From NCBI GenBank assembly GCA_914767715.1, contig OU612066.1, positions 31,904,283 to 31,968,282 on the forward strand: a DNA stretch of 64,000 nt, written 5' to 3'. Below are positions 24,206 to 36,185 of the stretch, piece after piece. The notes below the pieces were generated by a model that did no database searches, was not told the origin of the DNA, and saw only the letters and a list, made by a program, of their open reading frames with translations. This stretch comes from Membranipora membranacea. Lineage: Eukaryota > Bryozoa > Gymnolaemata > Cheilostomatida > Membraniporidae. The position numbers and the translations under genes were made by a program. Each line of letters opens with the position of its first letter. Positions within the stretch are counted from its first letter, which is position 1.

Positions 24206-24894
24206 TTGAGATAGGCCTATTTGATTATTATTATGTATGCATGATCTATGAAAATATACGAATCTATAGCTGATGATAATGATGGGCAATCACTGTTCAC
24301 AATGCACTAATTAATCCCTAAACTATATAGCTATTAAGTATGTTTAGGGAGATGAAAGGCATCGGTCACTAAAAATCCATCAGCATGAACAACACAAACT
24401 TTATCTTAAGCCAAAGTGAAACTACTACTCATGCATCATTTGCTTACAAAAATTGATCACAGACCACAGGAGTGGCCATGCTGAATTTTTTTTGAACAAA
24501 TCAGTGTTGATGAAACATGGAAATTTAAAACAAAGATTGCAAGCAGTGCCATATAGCTACATGACAATTCATACACATCAAAAGAATCAGAAACCTTTTT
24601 ATCTTATCAGATAATGGTTAATGGAGAATGAATATCCAGTTTTATTATGAAAATTTGTGCAACAGTTTGAGACCAAAGTTCAGACATGCTTACCTTAGTT
24701 TTGCATGAAGTGTTCGGGGTTTTACGTGATTGCGCAGGGTGCGCACACGTCTTTTCTATTTCCTGCCAAAATCTAAAGTCTTTAGGAGGAATAGAAAACT
24801 AGGTTTATTAAACTTGTGTTTTCGAAATTCTGCCTAAGTATGAAGTTAGACAAGACAATGTAGCTTAATTATCGTCCTCGAAACTACATTCACT

Positions 24895-26010
24895 GAGTGG
24901 CATAAACATGTTATGACGTTTTATCTTATACACTCATCTTCTACATTGTTGTTTGCACGGATTGTTGGTTTTTACCTCATGGTGTTAGCATGGTGACAGT
25001 CCATGACGACTACTTATGTAGACGCTACCACAGCAGCCCCTTTTAGAGATAGGGAAATATATCAGTTATTCACTGTCTGTGTTGTATCATAATTACCACT
25101 AACTCAATAGATAACCAAACGAGTTTGACATCAAATAAAGTATTTTAGAGAGTTTCCAATAACTAGACTTATTAATTGTGCATGTCGAGTTAATGGTAAG
25201 TTTGGTTATCTATTGAGTTAGTGGTAATTATGATACTAACTGTAAGTGTAAAACTCAACTAACTGACTCACTAACTAACTAGATATCAAAGTTCTCATTT
25301 ATATAGGCAGCAGTCACAACACCAGGTCTACATGGGCACACAATCATAAATAATATTTGCTTGGTAAAGGATGCAAGGTGAACAGAACAGGTAATGAGTT
25401 ACGGCATAAAGGCTTCTGTCCGTCAACTGACTTCTCATAAAAAGTTAACACAGAACTTCTTGTCTTGTTCAATCAACAACACGGATCTTTCTGTCATACT
25501 CTGAGACCCCTTCTATTTCCCACCTAACAATTTAATAGTTCTTATGAAACTAAAAGTTCATCGCCTTCCGGGCTTTCTGATACCAAGGGATTCACTCCAC
25601 CTGAAACACCCTCCCAAGGGCTACTCTGTAAAGTTGTTCTTGTCCCTATCCACTGACCCATTGACAGGACCCTGTACTCATTTTCACTCCATAAAAGCTG
25701 GATATTAAACAATAAATAAATAAATCGTACACAAAATTGTAGTTCTTTATCCTTACTTTCCCGATATTTGACACTACAAAGTAGCTCCAGATACCTGGGA
25801 CTACTTTTAGTCACCTGTTTTAAGGTGCAAGCCGCTCTTGTCCTCTCTGTCACTCCCATCAGAAGTGCCTCTTGAGTTGCTTAGAAGTCTTTTGTCGTTT
25901 CTCTTATGAGCACTATCATATTCGCAAAAATGTTTTTCCTGCCGCCATTCTGTCAATCTTATTGTGGAAACCTAGAGAATTGATGATTCCCAGTCAGCTT
26001 GGCTTTTTAA
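24895..26010 (-). repeat. Segmental duplication copy 3 of the gene module (rearranged)
   Basis: Text matching the donor region of copy 1 lies at about 24930-24965. The adjoining exon part is at about 25490-25570, and the exon remnant matching 16588-16745 is at 25822-25985 (GTCAATCTTATTGTGGAAAC present again). A perfect inverted repeat (25084-25236) sits between the split parts. The frame is disrupted. Confidence 0.6.
25084..25236. repeat. Perfect 37-bp inverted repeat, 153-bp MITE-like element
   Basis: Arms 25084-25120 and 25200-25236 are exact reverse complements over 37 bases, with a 79-base AT-rich spacer. The size and perfect arms suggest a recent foldback or MITE insertion. No clear target duplication is visible at the ends. 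Confidence 0.85.
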
Positions 26011-26097
26011 TATAACCGTCAGTAAAACAAAAGCACTTTCTCAATTTCAGTGGTGCCTCAAATACTGGCTTCATACGTTCATTGAGATCTGATTATT

Positions 26098-26288
26098 TTA
26101 TTGTGGTTTTATTGTGTTGATCTGTAGAATATCCTGCTGATCACAATTCAGGGCTGGAGTGGTGGTATCATCCTCATCCTTTGCCTCGGATGGATCATCT
26201 TCTATGACAACATCTTCTAAGATATTTATGTCATAGGACATCACAGATCCTGACTGGTCATAGAGATACTCTATTCCAATCAGCTCCC
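26098..26288 (-). CDS. Terminal exon, GEL-x-x-x-EYL family segment
   Basis: After a GATTACAG acceptor, two bases plus 62 codons run to a TAA at 26098-26100. It starts GELIGIEYLYDQS (compare 20622-20783) and is strongly acidic in the middle (VIEDDPSEAKDEDD). Its gene would begin at higher coordinates, but no upstream exon is evident before the Copia element at 27.3 kb. The Copia insertion may lie in that gene's intron or may have cut it off. Confidence 0.48.
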
Positions 26289-26300
26289 CTGTAATCTCAA

Positions 26301-27285
26301 AGCGTTAACTACAATACTCTGTGATTCAAATGAATCGCAATGATATTATAGGAACTGTCCCGTGTATAGGAAAGGTCAGCTCACGAACCGTATGAAGTCT
26401 GACTGTTGTCCCTGGCGTTTGTGTGAGCAAGTCATGCAATCAGTCTTATGGAATGAAGAAGTAGACCAAGGTCAGAAATGTTATCCCTTTCTGGAATGGA
26501 TTTTGCCTCGATCAATTTACGGCAAACTAACCTGTATATTGAGAGGGTCTCAGACATCATGTGAACAGAGACTCGTCAAGTCTATCGGTACTCAGGGGGT
26601 TCACTGCTACTTGATAACGAATGTTGTTGGTGTTACTAAGCAAGCCACTGCTCGCTGGTTCCTGTTCCGCCCGCATAGGCCTAACATTAGATTTACCAGC
26701 ATATTTTCAGCATTTTGCTGAATTTCCCAGAATGGATTATTAGTAGAATCCTTGGTAATTATATGATGCACGTTACGTGGTATTGCTACATCAAATGGAA
26801 AACAAAATCTATGAGTGTTTGATAGGGAAAAGAAAGCTTTAAATATGGGCCATACCTGTCATTCAGCCTAGTGGAGGTCTTCGCTTGATCGTGTGACACG
26901 ACATAAAAGTTGGTTTCCTACTTCCGAAAAGCTGCGTTAAAACAGACTCGGATAAATTATAAATATATTCAGAGTGAAGGTAATTCTTAATATTTTCAAC
27001 CTACCTAGAATAAACATGTCGAGGTGCAGGTGGTAATGTTCGAGCTAACTGGAACCCCGGGAGCATCGGTAAACGGGTAGCGACTTCGAGCCTTTAAACT
27101 AGTCTGAGTATATAGAAGGATCTTGGGTCATGGATACATTCTACGTGTTTCTGCTAGTCCCTCCATATGTCGTCTAGTAGGAGAGTCCCAATATTATTCT
27201 CCATCCGCTTCAGATGGGTATAAGAAGCTCACCTGATGCTACAGAAAATTGAGCCATGTGAGCTGCAACCATGAAATAATACCAC
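26301..27285. other. Unassigned stretch before the Copia element
   Basis: One plus-strand ORF (26362-26721, 119 codons, Cys- and Arg-containing) is open but has no recognisable motif, promoter or splice partner. The rest looks non-coding. Confidence 0.3.
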
Positions 27286-27290
27286 ATACA

Positions 27291-27504
27291 TGGTAATTTA
27301 GATCAGGTTATGATCGATTGGCGTTTACAAGCTGACTGATTTATTTTGTTCTAGCTACAGGATATAAAGATGACTTCGATTCATAAAGTAATAATGGGGA
27401 AAACAGACATGATGCCACAATGGGCAAAAAACTAGAATTCTATTATACCATATCTAATCGACATAACAGCCGGATGAATGCACCTTTGAATTATATAAAC
27501 AACA
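27291..27504 (-). repeat. Copia 3' LTR
   Basis: On the plus strand it starts TGGTAATTTAG and ends TATATAAACAACA. It is paired with 31617-31830 at the same length without indels. Confidence 0.93.
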
Positions 27505-27773
27505 CTCCCACTTCATTCAAATGGTCTACAACATGAAAAATACAACCACCACCAAGTATCGATTAGGATAAAAAAGCCACAACCTAAGTGTTGAAAAATG
27601 AAATCACTACCGAAATAAAAATATAAAAGCTGCACTACCTACCGAGACACGCTTTCTTAGAATTAAGAGTGATAATAATGGTCAGCCAAGAAAAATAAAT
27701 TACATTTTATAATGCACACGACCCACCCCATCAATTTTGGGCTACATCTCACACTGAGGCATATTAAAACAAC

Positions 27774-30600
27774 TCATTGGCGGCACACAACTCCCAGCCC
27801 CAAACGCAGAGCTTCAAAGAGCTGCCTCGCCAATGGCTTTGTCAGGATATCTGCCGTCATGTCTTCTGTAGGGCAGTAGACTGTTGCAACCATTTCTCTT
27901 ACATAATGGTACTTTATATCCATGTGTTTTGTGTTTAACGTTGTTAGCGATCGCTGCTCCTGCAGTATTATCTATTTTTATCTTTGTCGGGTTTGACTGC
28001 GACATTCCAAAGTCAGAGCAAAGCTGTCTTAGCCAGATTGCCTCTTTGGTTGCTGCAAAGAGCGCTATGTACTCTGCTTCTGCAGTAGATAATGCAACAG
28101 TGGGCTGCCGCTTGCTAAACCAAACTATTAGGCTATTTGCGCATAAAAATACAACTCCAGTGGTTGAATGCCTATCTTCATTGTCCCCCCAACACTGGCA
28201 TCACAGTAGCCGACGACCTCAGAATCAACCTTTGAAAACTTTAGCATGAGTTGTCTTGTACCCTCCAAATAACGAAACTCTCGTTTTACTGCTGTTAAAT
28301 GGGTTTCTGTGTGACAGGCGTTGAACTTGGATAGAGCTCCCACTGAATATGATATGTCTGGCCTTGTGGAGATAGCCAGATATAGCAAACTGCCTATCAT
28401 AGATTGATAATCTGTCTGGCTTACTGGTTTGCTGCTGTCTTCTTTGACTAGCTTTAAGTCTACGGCCGCTGGTGTGGATATGGGTTTACAATTTTCCATC
28501 CCAAACCATTTCAGAATTTGATCTATATACGCTCCTTGATTTAGGTATACAGCCTCTGTATCTTCAAATACATGAATACCAAGAATATACTGCAGACTGC
28601 CCAAGTCTTTCATTTTAAATCTTCCAGCGAGTAGGTTTTTTACCCCAGTCATCTCTGAGTCAGAGCTACTGACTAGTACCATATCATCAACATACACAGC
28701 TATGATAGTTTTGATATCGCTTTTATCCAGAATATAAATGCACTGGTCACCACCTGACTGGAGGAAACCCTGCTGTTTCAGAAAGTCATCAAAAACCGCA
28801 TTCCAACGTCTGGGCGACTGCTTAAGCCCATAAATGCTCTTCCTTAATCTACAGACATGATTTTCAGAGCCCCTTTTAGCATGCCCTTCAGGTTGCTTCA
28901 TATAAATTTCCTCTTCAAGCTCGCCGTTGAGAAACGCTGTCACCACATCCATGTGATGTATTAGCATCTTGTTTGAGGCTGTATATGACACTAGTGTTCT
29001 AAGGGAGGGGTAGTTTACAACTGGGGCATAGGTTTCATCATAGTCAAAGCCATGTCTTTGCTCAAAACCTTTGGCCACTACTCTACCCTTAAACCTGTCT
29101 ACCTTCCCATCACTGTTATATTTCACCTTGAAGACCCACTTACTGTCTATCGCTTTGCGCCCCGCTGGCAACTCTACCAAATCCAATGTCTGATTTTCCA
29201 TCAATGATTTGTATTCAGAGGCCGCTGCTGCTTGCCAATTCTTAGACTGAGGACCTGAGATAGCGTCAGAATAACTACGAGGTTCATCTATACTGCAAGC
29301 ATGCATAGCTGTGTGTTCCACGTCGGTAAACTCATCAATGCCAAATCTGATCGGGGGATTGTGAGCGCGATTGGAACGCCGCTGATTTGTGTCATGACCC
29401 TGTGATGTCACGGTTGTCGGACTTGACGGATTAACGTCAACTTCACATGATTCTGATTGACTGTATTGCTCATTCTGATTTGGCAGACCTAGCCTAGACT
29501 CATCAAAAATAATGTCACGGCCGACTACTACCGAATTTGTGTTGGGGCCATATAGCCTGTAGCCCTTACTCCTGATGCTGTACCCAACAAATACCATGCG
29601 CTCTTCCTTATCATCAAGCTTACTCCTTAATTTATCGGGTATGTGGCTCAATGCTGCGCAGCCAAACACCTTAAGGTGACTGATATCGGGTTTTCTGTTA
29701 TGCCACAACTCATGAGGGCTTGTGTTAGTCGCTTTTGTTGGCAGTCTATTCCTTATATACACGGCTGTAGCCTCAGCCCAGAAGCACTTAGGCAGCCCTG
29801 ACTGCGCCACCATCGCTCTGGCAGATTCACAGATTGTGCGATTATAGCGCTCTGCTACCCCATTTTGCTCAGCTGTGTACCGCACAGTAAGCTGATCCAC
29901 AATGCCACAAGATGAGAGATAGCTTTCAAAGTCCCTCCCAATGTACTCCAAAATCTGACCGTTGTGATTGGTAACTAAAGACTGAAACTCTCTAAACTTA
30001 TCAAACACCTCAGACTTCTCACGCATAAAGAAGAGGAAAGCATGCCTAGTATAGTCATCAATAAAAGATACAAAATACTGGCTACCATTGATAGACTTAA
30101 CTCTCATTGGACCACAAACATCAGTATGTACAATCTCTAGCGGCTTGGTAGATTTGATAACACCATCCCTAGAAAAAGGTTTTCTAGACATTTTCCCAAA
30201 AACACATGGTTCACATACATCTACTTTGACATTTGACAAATCAGCTCCTGTTACTAGCATGTTAGCATGTTTCATTACAGATGCACTTGCATGGCCTAAA
30301 CACTTATGCCACAGTTCAGAGGCTACGGAAACATGCTCCACATTCACACATGTATCTAAGTAATAGAGTTTGTCAATCAGGGTTCCAGTGGCTCTGACTT
30401 TGCCACGCTTGTTTTTCAGCCAGCAGCGAGAATGGCCGAACTGAATAACCGCATCCATCGATGCTGCAGATCTAACGGAGAATAGATTTACCGTCAGTTC
30501 AGGGACGAGTAGCACGTCATACATTGTATTGGGCTTGGACTGATTACGACTCACCGCAGTGTAGGTTTCGACTTTACCATCTACTATGTGTCCATCCCGA
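27774..30600 (-). pseudogene. pol: Copia integrase, reverse transcriptase and RNase H
   Basis: The long open part 28128-30554 begins within the linker after protease. The integrase has the HHCC zinc finger (LWHKCLGHAS, then CEPCVFGK), a DDE core with HTDVCGPM and QNGVAERYNR, and the usual GKLR-like tail. In the integrase core the expected SDNG is replaced by GRDF. The reverse transcriptase has YVDDMVLV. RNase H starts GYCDAS and then shifts frame near 28150; the rest (ALSTAEAEY) is in another frame, with a second shift near 27930 before the final TGA at 27774. Compared with active Copia elements nothing large is missing. Confidence 0.9.
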
Positions 30601-31531
30601 GGCAGACTTTCGTTGACTCGTTGAACTCCTTTAATATATTACGATTATGCGTCATGTGACTTGTAGCTCCTGAATCAATCAGCCACTTGTTCACCTTACA
30701 TTCAGAGCGGTCTGAGTTATCAGTTATGAATGCAGACTCGAACCTATCTTTGTCATCAGCAGCACATTTAACACTGTCTCTTTGTCGAGAAGAACCACCA
30801 GTATTGTTCTTCTTTGGACAGTTCCGTGGTATGTGGTCTGGACTGTTACATTCATAACAGTTTCTGTTTCTATTTTGGTTGCGATTGTGTTTGTTGAATT
30901 GTCTCCCCATACCAGCAACATGAGCGAAGTCTGGTTTTCTAGCATCCTCACCAACAGACTTTTTATCTTTGCGTAGGGCTTCACTGATTATTGCCTGCTG
31001 CACATACGCCATCGTGAGATTATCCATTCTGGCCATCAATGCTGTGACCAGAGTAGCGTAGCTATCAGGAAAGCTGCCAAAGAGGGTTACTACTTGGTCC
31101 TCCTCTGCAATAACAGCGTTGATTGCTGCTAGTTTATCAGCTGTCTCTTTCATAAACTTGAGGTGCAGTTATAGAGACGAACCTTCCTTCATTACTGCAC
31201 GAAAGTATCGTTTATTGAGAAATAGTTTATTTGACAGTGTGTCACGCTCAAAATGAGACTGAAGAGCTTCCCATACGGCTTTTGGGGTGATGCACGAAGT
31301 GATCAAGTACAGCAGATTGTCACTAACAGACAGCACTATTTGCGACATATCCTGATTGGCTTTCTTCTGGTAGGCCGCCTTTGCATCTGCTTCTGTAGGT
31401 TCCTCTGTTGATCCAACAACCAATTCCCAAAGCTCCTTGGCAATCAATAGATGTTTGAGCTTGAATTTCCACGTACTGTAACTCTTACTAGGCAGCTTAT
31501 CCACAGATAGTCTGTCTTCACCAGTTGCCAT
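30584..31531 (-). pseudogene. gag: Copia gag and protease region
   Basis: The gag part starts at the ATG at 31531. One TAA (31169-31171) interrupts the frame, which then continues in the same register. A CCHC zinc knuckle (CYECNSPDHIPRNC) and then the aspartic protease motif DSGATSH follow. The frame is lost near 30600, just after the protease, where the pol frame takes over one base out of register. Gag packages the element RNA and the protease matures the polyprotein. Confidence 0.9.
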
Positions 31532-31616
31532 ACTGAATTCAGATATTAGCAGAGTCCAAAATATATTTGCTGTGAATACTTTGCCGCAGTGTCTGGGTGA
31601 CTGGGCCCAGAACCTG

Positions 31617-31830
31617 TTGTAATTTATATCAGGCTATGATCGATTGGCGTTTACAAGCTGACTGATTTATTTTGTTCTAGCTACAGGATATAAAGATGAC
31701 TTCGATTCATAAAGCAATGATGAGGAAAACAGACATGATGCCACAATGGGCAAAAAACTAGAATTCCATGATACCACATCTAATCGACATAACAGCTGGA
31801 TGAATACACCTTAGAATTATATAAACAACA
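31617..31830 (-). repeat. Copia 5' LTR
   Basis: Same length as the 3' LTR with about twelve substitutions. One of them alters the terminal dinucleotide (plus strand TT instead of TG at 31617-31618). Confidence 0.93.
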
Positions 31831-32074
31831 ATACAATATATAAGGATTACAATATCGGGAAGTTCAAATCAATTCTGTTTTGTTATAACTTTATTAATTA
31901 TTAGTTATTTATGTGGGCAGGGAAAAGCATTTTTGAAGCGAATTTTGTTCGTACTTTTGGAAAGCTTTGATTGTGCTCTTCGATCTACTCACAGAAATAC
32001 ATTGCCTCTGATTTCCAGGAACGCAGTTGTCTTGGTGTTTAAAAGCCTTTAAGGCTGGCTGTTTGCTTGATTTT

Positions 32075-32278
32075 CTTGCGGCACCTGCTGCCCTATTACG
32101 AGTTGACAAGCACGTTTAGCATTAATTTATCTCCTAAACTTTCAAATATTTCAAAATTTCGAAAACACAAAATCGATTATTTGCTGTTCTCGAAATTTTG
32201 AAATATTTGGTAGTATAGGAGATAAATTAATGCTAAACGTGCTTGTCAACTCGTAATAGGGCAGCAGGTGCCGCAGAA
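32075..32278. repeat. Long palindrome, about 85-bp arms
   Basis: The left arm (about 32078-32163) and right arm (about 32190-32277) are reverse complements with a handful of mismatches and a spacer of about 26 bases. Both arms contain GGCACCTGCTGCCCTATTAC or its complement. It lies 245 bases outside the Copia 5' LTR. It is probably a foldback element or an inverted duplication. Confidence 0.85.
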
Positions 32279-34823
32279 GGAAACTAATCTGTCAAGTCTT
32301 TTTTTGTCAAGAAAAGATATTGGTTAAATCCTCTCCTGATCATCCAGCCACTAGTTGAAAACTTAGCTTACTTCTAATCTTACTTAAACTAGTTGCTGGA
32401 TGAAAACTACACTAACTGTTACCTAACAGAAAACACGACTGACAGAAGAGGAGAAGCAATCTGTTTTTTTGATTTAGCACCTTGAGGCTAAGGTCTAGTT
32501 TTAAAGTAAAATACTATTTGTGTCAGCTATCGCACAAATGTTTGTTGTGGTGAACAATTCCATCTACATTTTCTCACTATTGTAAGCACCATATTTATAT
32601 AACACTCTTTGATGCCTAAATACCTATTGTGTACAAAATAAAAGTCAGTGGATTGTTGAGAGTAAATGTTGTTTTTCTTCACCATAGTCTGATGGTCATT
32701 GTCTGAGTGACCAAGATGGTTGCCAATAACATGTGTCAATGAGCACATAATCCAGTTTTTCACTGTAGGCCTACAAACCAGTTTTTAGCATTTTTAGTCA
32801 CAATGGCGGTCAAAAATGAAACGAAAATGAAATTTGAAAAGCTTAGATAATCAGACTGAAAAAGGGTAGACCTGGTCTTTTTCAATGAAGATCTAGAAAT
32901 ATTACATCATTGCCAGTCGAAAACTCGAGGAGTTTGTTGTCAACCTTGCCAATCGAGCTCCAATCAGTGTAATTGTAACTGAGTTTAGATGTGAGACAAT
33001 GCTATCAGCTGTATGTCTCTCCTCCGATAGGAACATCCCAAACCGCTTGGATCTGAATGAAAACTGCCTGGTGATGTTATGGACTGTGATCCCAATAATT
33101 CTCCGTAGCAGTTGAGGTCTAGTAGTCAGGCAAGTGTAAGGCTAGCAGATTGAGCTTCTTCATAGAGTGAATTTTTTAGCCCAGTTCTCATCTCTGCATA
33201 CAAAGCATCCCTCTTCTTCAAAGACGGAGGAGTTGAGACCAGGCCAGGTGCAAAGTTGAATCCAGGGCTGAAATCATGCATTCAAAGCTCTAACCGGTGA
33301 TCATAAAATTGGACCAGTTCCGAGACACTTCATCTCGTTCGCACAATTTTTGTGTTCAGTACCAACATCATTTGGCTTGAGAGAATCATGTGGACCTTAA
33401 TTTCAAACTCTCTGTTGAAAATAACAGAGGGCATCACATCCAAGAACTCCATGGGAGTGCAGACTGAGTGCAAATGATGACTGAAGAATTTCTGATCTAT
33501 ATTTTACGAAATTTTATTTTATATGACTCCACATAAAAATTCATTACTATTCACTGTTAATAGTTTACAGTTCACAGGCTTATTGGGGTCCCAAAACATG
33601 AATCCTTAAAATTTTGATTTGGCAAAAATCTCCTCATCCTAAGTTGGTGGGGTTTGGCTCTCGCGTTTAACACTAGACAGCTCGGAAGAGGTCTCCTTTC
33701 CTTTCCCTCTATATAAGTATACAGCCAAAATATTAATGAGGTTTTGAATATTGCAAGGAGCGACGCGCAAACTAACTCTCATATCGAATAAATAGAATGC
33801 AATTGTTGAACTGCAAACTTACCATGGTAGGCTTTGAAACTGGATCACATCACTTCAAGGGGCACGGATGCCATTAATTCTCTCACCCCTGGATGATCAG
33901 TGATACATGTCTAGGGGCCATTTGGACAACATTCATAGATCTGTTTATGCAATCCTTCACTCCATGACAGCAACATGATTTATGTCTCTGAGGGCATAAA
34001 TCGCAGCACCCGCACTCACCAATGTTTTACTGGTTTAACATTCTTCAAGATACAATGCTATGCTATGATTTGTTTATGTGTCATATCGCATCAATATCCC
34101 AAATATAAATTAATAATAAATGATTACGCTGTAAATCATGTGTAAAGTATCCCCATTTTTACTCACTACATGACTCTTAGTCATAACCTCCACACTCCTT
34201 ATAGATACAGTCAGTCATTCACAATTGTTCTTCCGATCTGGTGTGACGGTCTACGCACAACACCCTGAGCATGCCACTGCAATTGGGTCATTTCATGAGA
34301 TTTTGTACACATGGGATTTGGGAAGGTAAAAATTCAAGTTTGTTTGATCACGATGAGAATGATGTACAAGGTTAACTTCGACTGCTGCCACATTAATGCA
34401 ATGTCATTGTGTCAGCATCTAATTTCAAATAAATGTCATTGCTGCCGACAGCTAATGATATAAAATATTCGTATCACTGTCATATTATTGAATGATTTTC
34501 ATGTAATAATAGACGCTGCCAGGATAACACAGTGTCAGCAGCGAACAGAATATTGAGCTTTTCCTTGGAGAGAGTAGTCAACCAGGGTTGCTCCTTGGTA
34601 TGGAGCCTCAAAGTGCAATCAATTTTGACGTTTCGCTTGATACTGACAAAAAACAGAAGTGTTGCTTATAAAGAAGACGAAGAGTGTTAGCTCTGTGAAT
34701 TTGAAGGCTGACAAAGAACGGCTGTTTGCTACCAGATGTAAAGTTTCGATTGCTGCTGAGCCAGCCGTATCTGCTGGCATTACCTCAAAATTAATTTGGG
34801 CGTCTTTACTTACTGTTAGTATA
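32279..34823. other. Mostly non-coding, one paralogous relic
   Basis: No complete gene is seen. At about 33290-33400, minus-strand text matches the FYDHW region of 14500-14861 (GATCATAAAA-T-GGACCAGTTCC against GATCATAAAACTTGACCAGTTCC) with frameshifts, so a partial duplicate of that family lies here. Confidence 0.4.
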
Positions 34824-34969
34824 TTAAACTGTGTTCAGGCGTTCCTGAAATGTAACCTCCTCTCTCCCCTCACCTATCTCAACCTCCAGTTCACCAACTT
34901 CCCCTTCATCGTCCAAATTGGTAATTTCTTCAGGCGGCACCAAAAAGTAATGACTTTCGACCTCGTCAT
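34824..34969 (-). CDS. Acidic terminal exon, unknown gene
   Basis: After GTCATTTTCAG, two bases plus 47 codons run to a TAA at 34824-34826. It is strongly acidic (DEVESHYFLVPPEEITNLDD then GEVGELEVEIGEGREE). Terminal acidic exons also close the gene at 26098-26288. Function unknown. Confidence 0.42.
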
Positions 34970-35659
34970 CTGAAAATGACACCAGTATAATGAAATGAAA
35001 TAAAATGTATGATCAGATGGTGGTGATAAACTCATAACATTATTAAAATTGTCAAATCACGCCATGCGTACCGGGAATGAACAGGTTTAGCTAAAACTAA
35101 GACAAGGTTGGAAAACAAGCTTTACAAGCTGGCTAATCTAGTAACAATCGCAATCCATGTGACTGTTGATACAATTGTGATAGGCAAGTCACGCCATATT
35201 AGTATTGGAAAGCTGTCTTGGAAAAGCAAAAGAGCTGTTGGACATATTGTAAAGGGGTAGCCTGCAGCTTGCACTTCACAGCTAATGAATCATGCTTTAT
35301 ATCATCTGAGCATATAATCACGGCATCCCTTTAGATCTCACAGCCGGTCGGGAAAATCATAACTGTTGGGTGAATAGTAATGTTATTACAACAGAAGTAG
35401 GTACTCTGTGCCTCCCTGAATATCTAGCATACATGATTCTCAGCAAAGTCTACAACAGTAAGGGTCTTGCGTATGATAGTTATTTTTTGCATTTTTAAAT
35501 GATTAGATCTGATTATTGGCATTGTAAATATGAGCAGGAAATGCTTGCAGCTGTTTCATAAGTGTCTCGTAGCCTTTCCCATGAGCTCTCTAGGGTTTGG
35601 ACTGAAATTCTGGGATAAGAGCCTTCCTTACACAGGTAATATTTGCTTTCTTGATATTT

Positions 35660-36185
35660 AAATCGCCTTTTTATTAGCAGTTTTAAGATGAGGGAACAGT
35701 AACTTTCTCACTGTCCTGTTCTCTTTGATCACTTTTGCCGTTGCATTGACTATAGCTTCTCCTGCTTCCCTTTTTCGGCTCTTGAACAGTCTTTTGGATT
35801 CTAAGATTTCGGAGGTGGCTGCTCCACAGATTTCAAAATTGAAATGGCCCTCGAATTTGGGGTTAAAGGTGGTGGTGTGTTGGTCTGCTGGTTCTTCTCT
35901 TGGCGATATCTTCTCTGAGCCTCGGCATGCTTCTGTCGTCTTTCCCTTGTCTCCTCTGTGAAATCATCCCTCTTCGCCTCTTGTTCTCTCTGCGCTGCAC
36001 GTTCTTTGCAAGCTTTAGCGTCTTCCGACATTGTTTATTCTGTTGAGACCTTGCGGATGCTCGATAGTTTTTTCTGGCATGTGGCTTTGTCCTCTGCCTC
36101 TTTCCTGGTTCTTACCATGGTTGCTATACCTTCTATTGAAGTTTGTGTTTCAGTGGTAAAATACTCAGCATTGGTATTTTGTTGA
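35660..36185 (-). pseudogene. Arg/Glu/Lys-rich coding relic, transposon-like
   Basis: One minus-strand frame runs from about 36185 with a single TAA before MSEDAKACKERAAQREQEAK. It continues as a very basic and acidic repeat (RRQKHAEAQRRYRQEKNQQ) to PPPLTPNSRAISILKS. After a frame change near 35800 a second charged stretch follows (ESKRLFKSRKREAGEAIVNA, then VIKENRTVRKLLF). RR-x-R-x-x-R-x-K regions of this kind are common in proteins of large invertebrate DNA transposons, but I cannot name a family. Confidence 0.38.

Larger units (their letters stand above)
27291..31830 (-). mobile_element. Copia LTR retrotransposon, complete but inactivated
   Basis: A full Ty1/copia element on the minus strand has 214-bp LTRs (27291-27504 and 31617-31830) and the 5-bp target duplication ATACA on both sides (27286-27290, 31831-31835). 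The purine tract GAAGTGGGAG abuts the 3' LTR at 27505-27514. Next to the 5' LTR lies AGGTTCTGGGCCCAG (31601-31615), which pairs with the anticodon region of initiator tRNA-Met, the half-tRNA priming known from Drosophila copia. The LTRs differ at about a dozen positions. Gag, protease, integrase, reverse transcriptase and RNase H occur in Copia order, broken by a stop and several frameshifts, so this copy is dead. Confidence 0.95.

Noticed and set aside
26362-26721. 119-codon plus-strand ORF
   Set aside because: Open, but without recognisable motifs, TATA box, poly(A) signal or splice partner.
28128-28249. Plus-strand ORFs opposite the Copia pol gene
   Set aside because: They are antisense shadows of the reverse transcriptase and RNase H frames.
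31909-32109. Minus-strand ORF with a histone-like basic start
   Set aside because: The basic residues come from one arm of the palindrome; no real histone motif is present.
34659-34973. 104-codon plus-strand ORF
   Set aside because: Its 3' half is antisense to the better supported acidic exon at 34824-34969.
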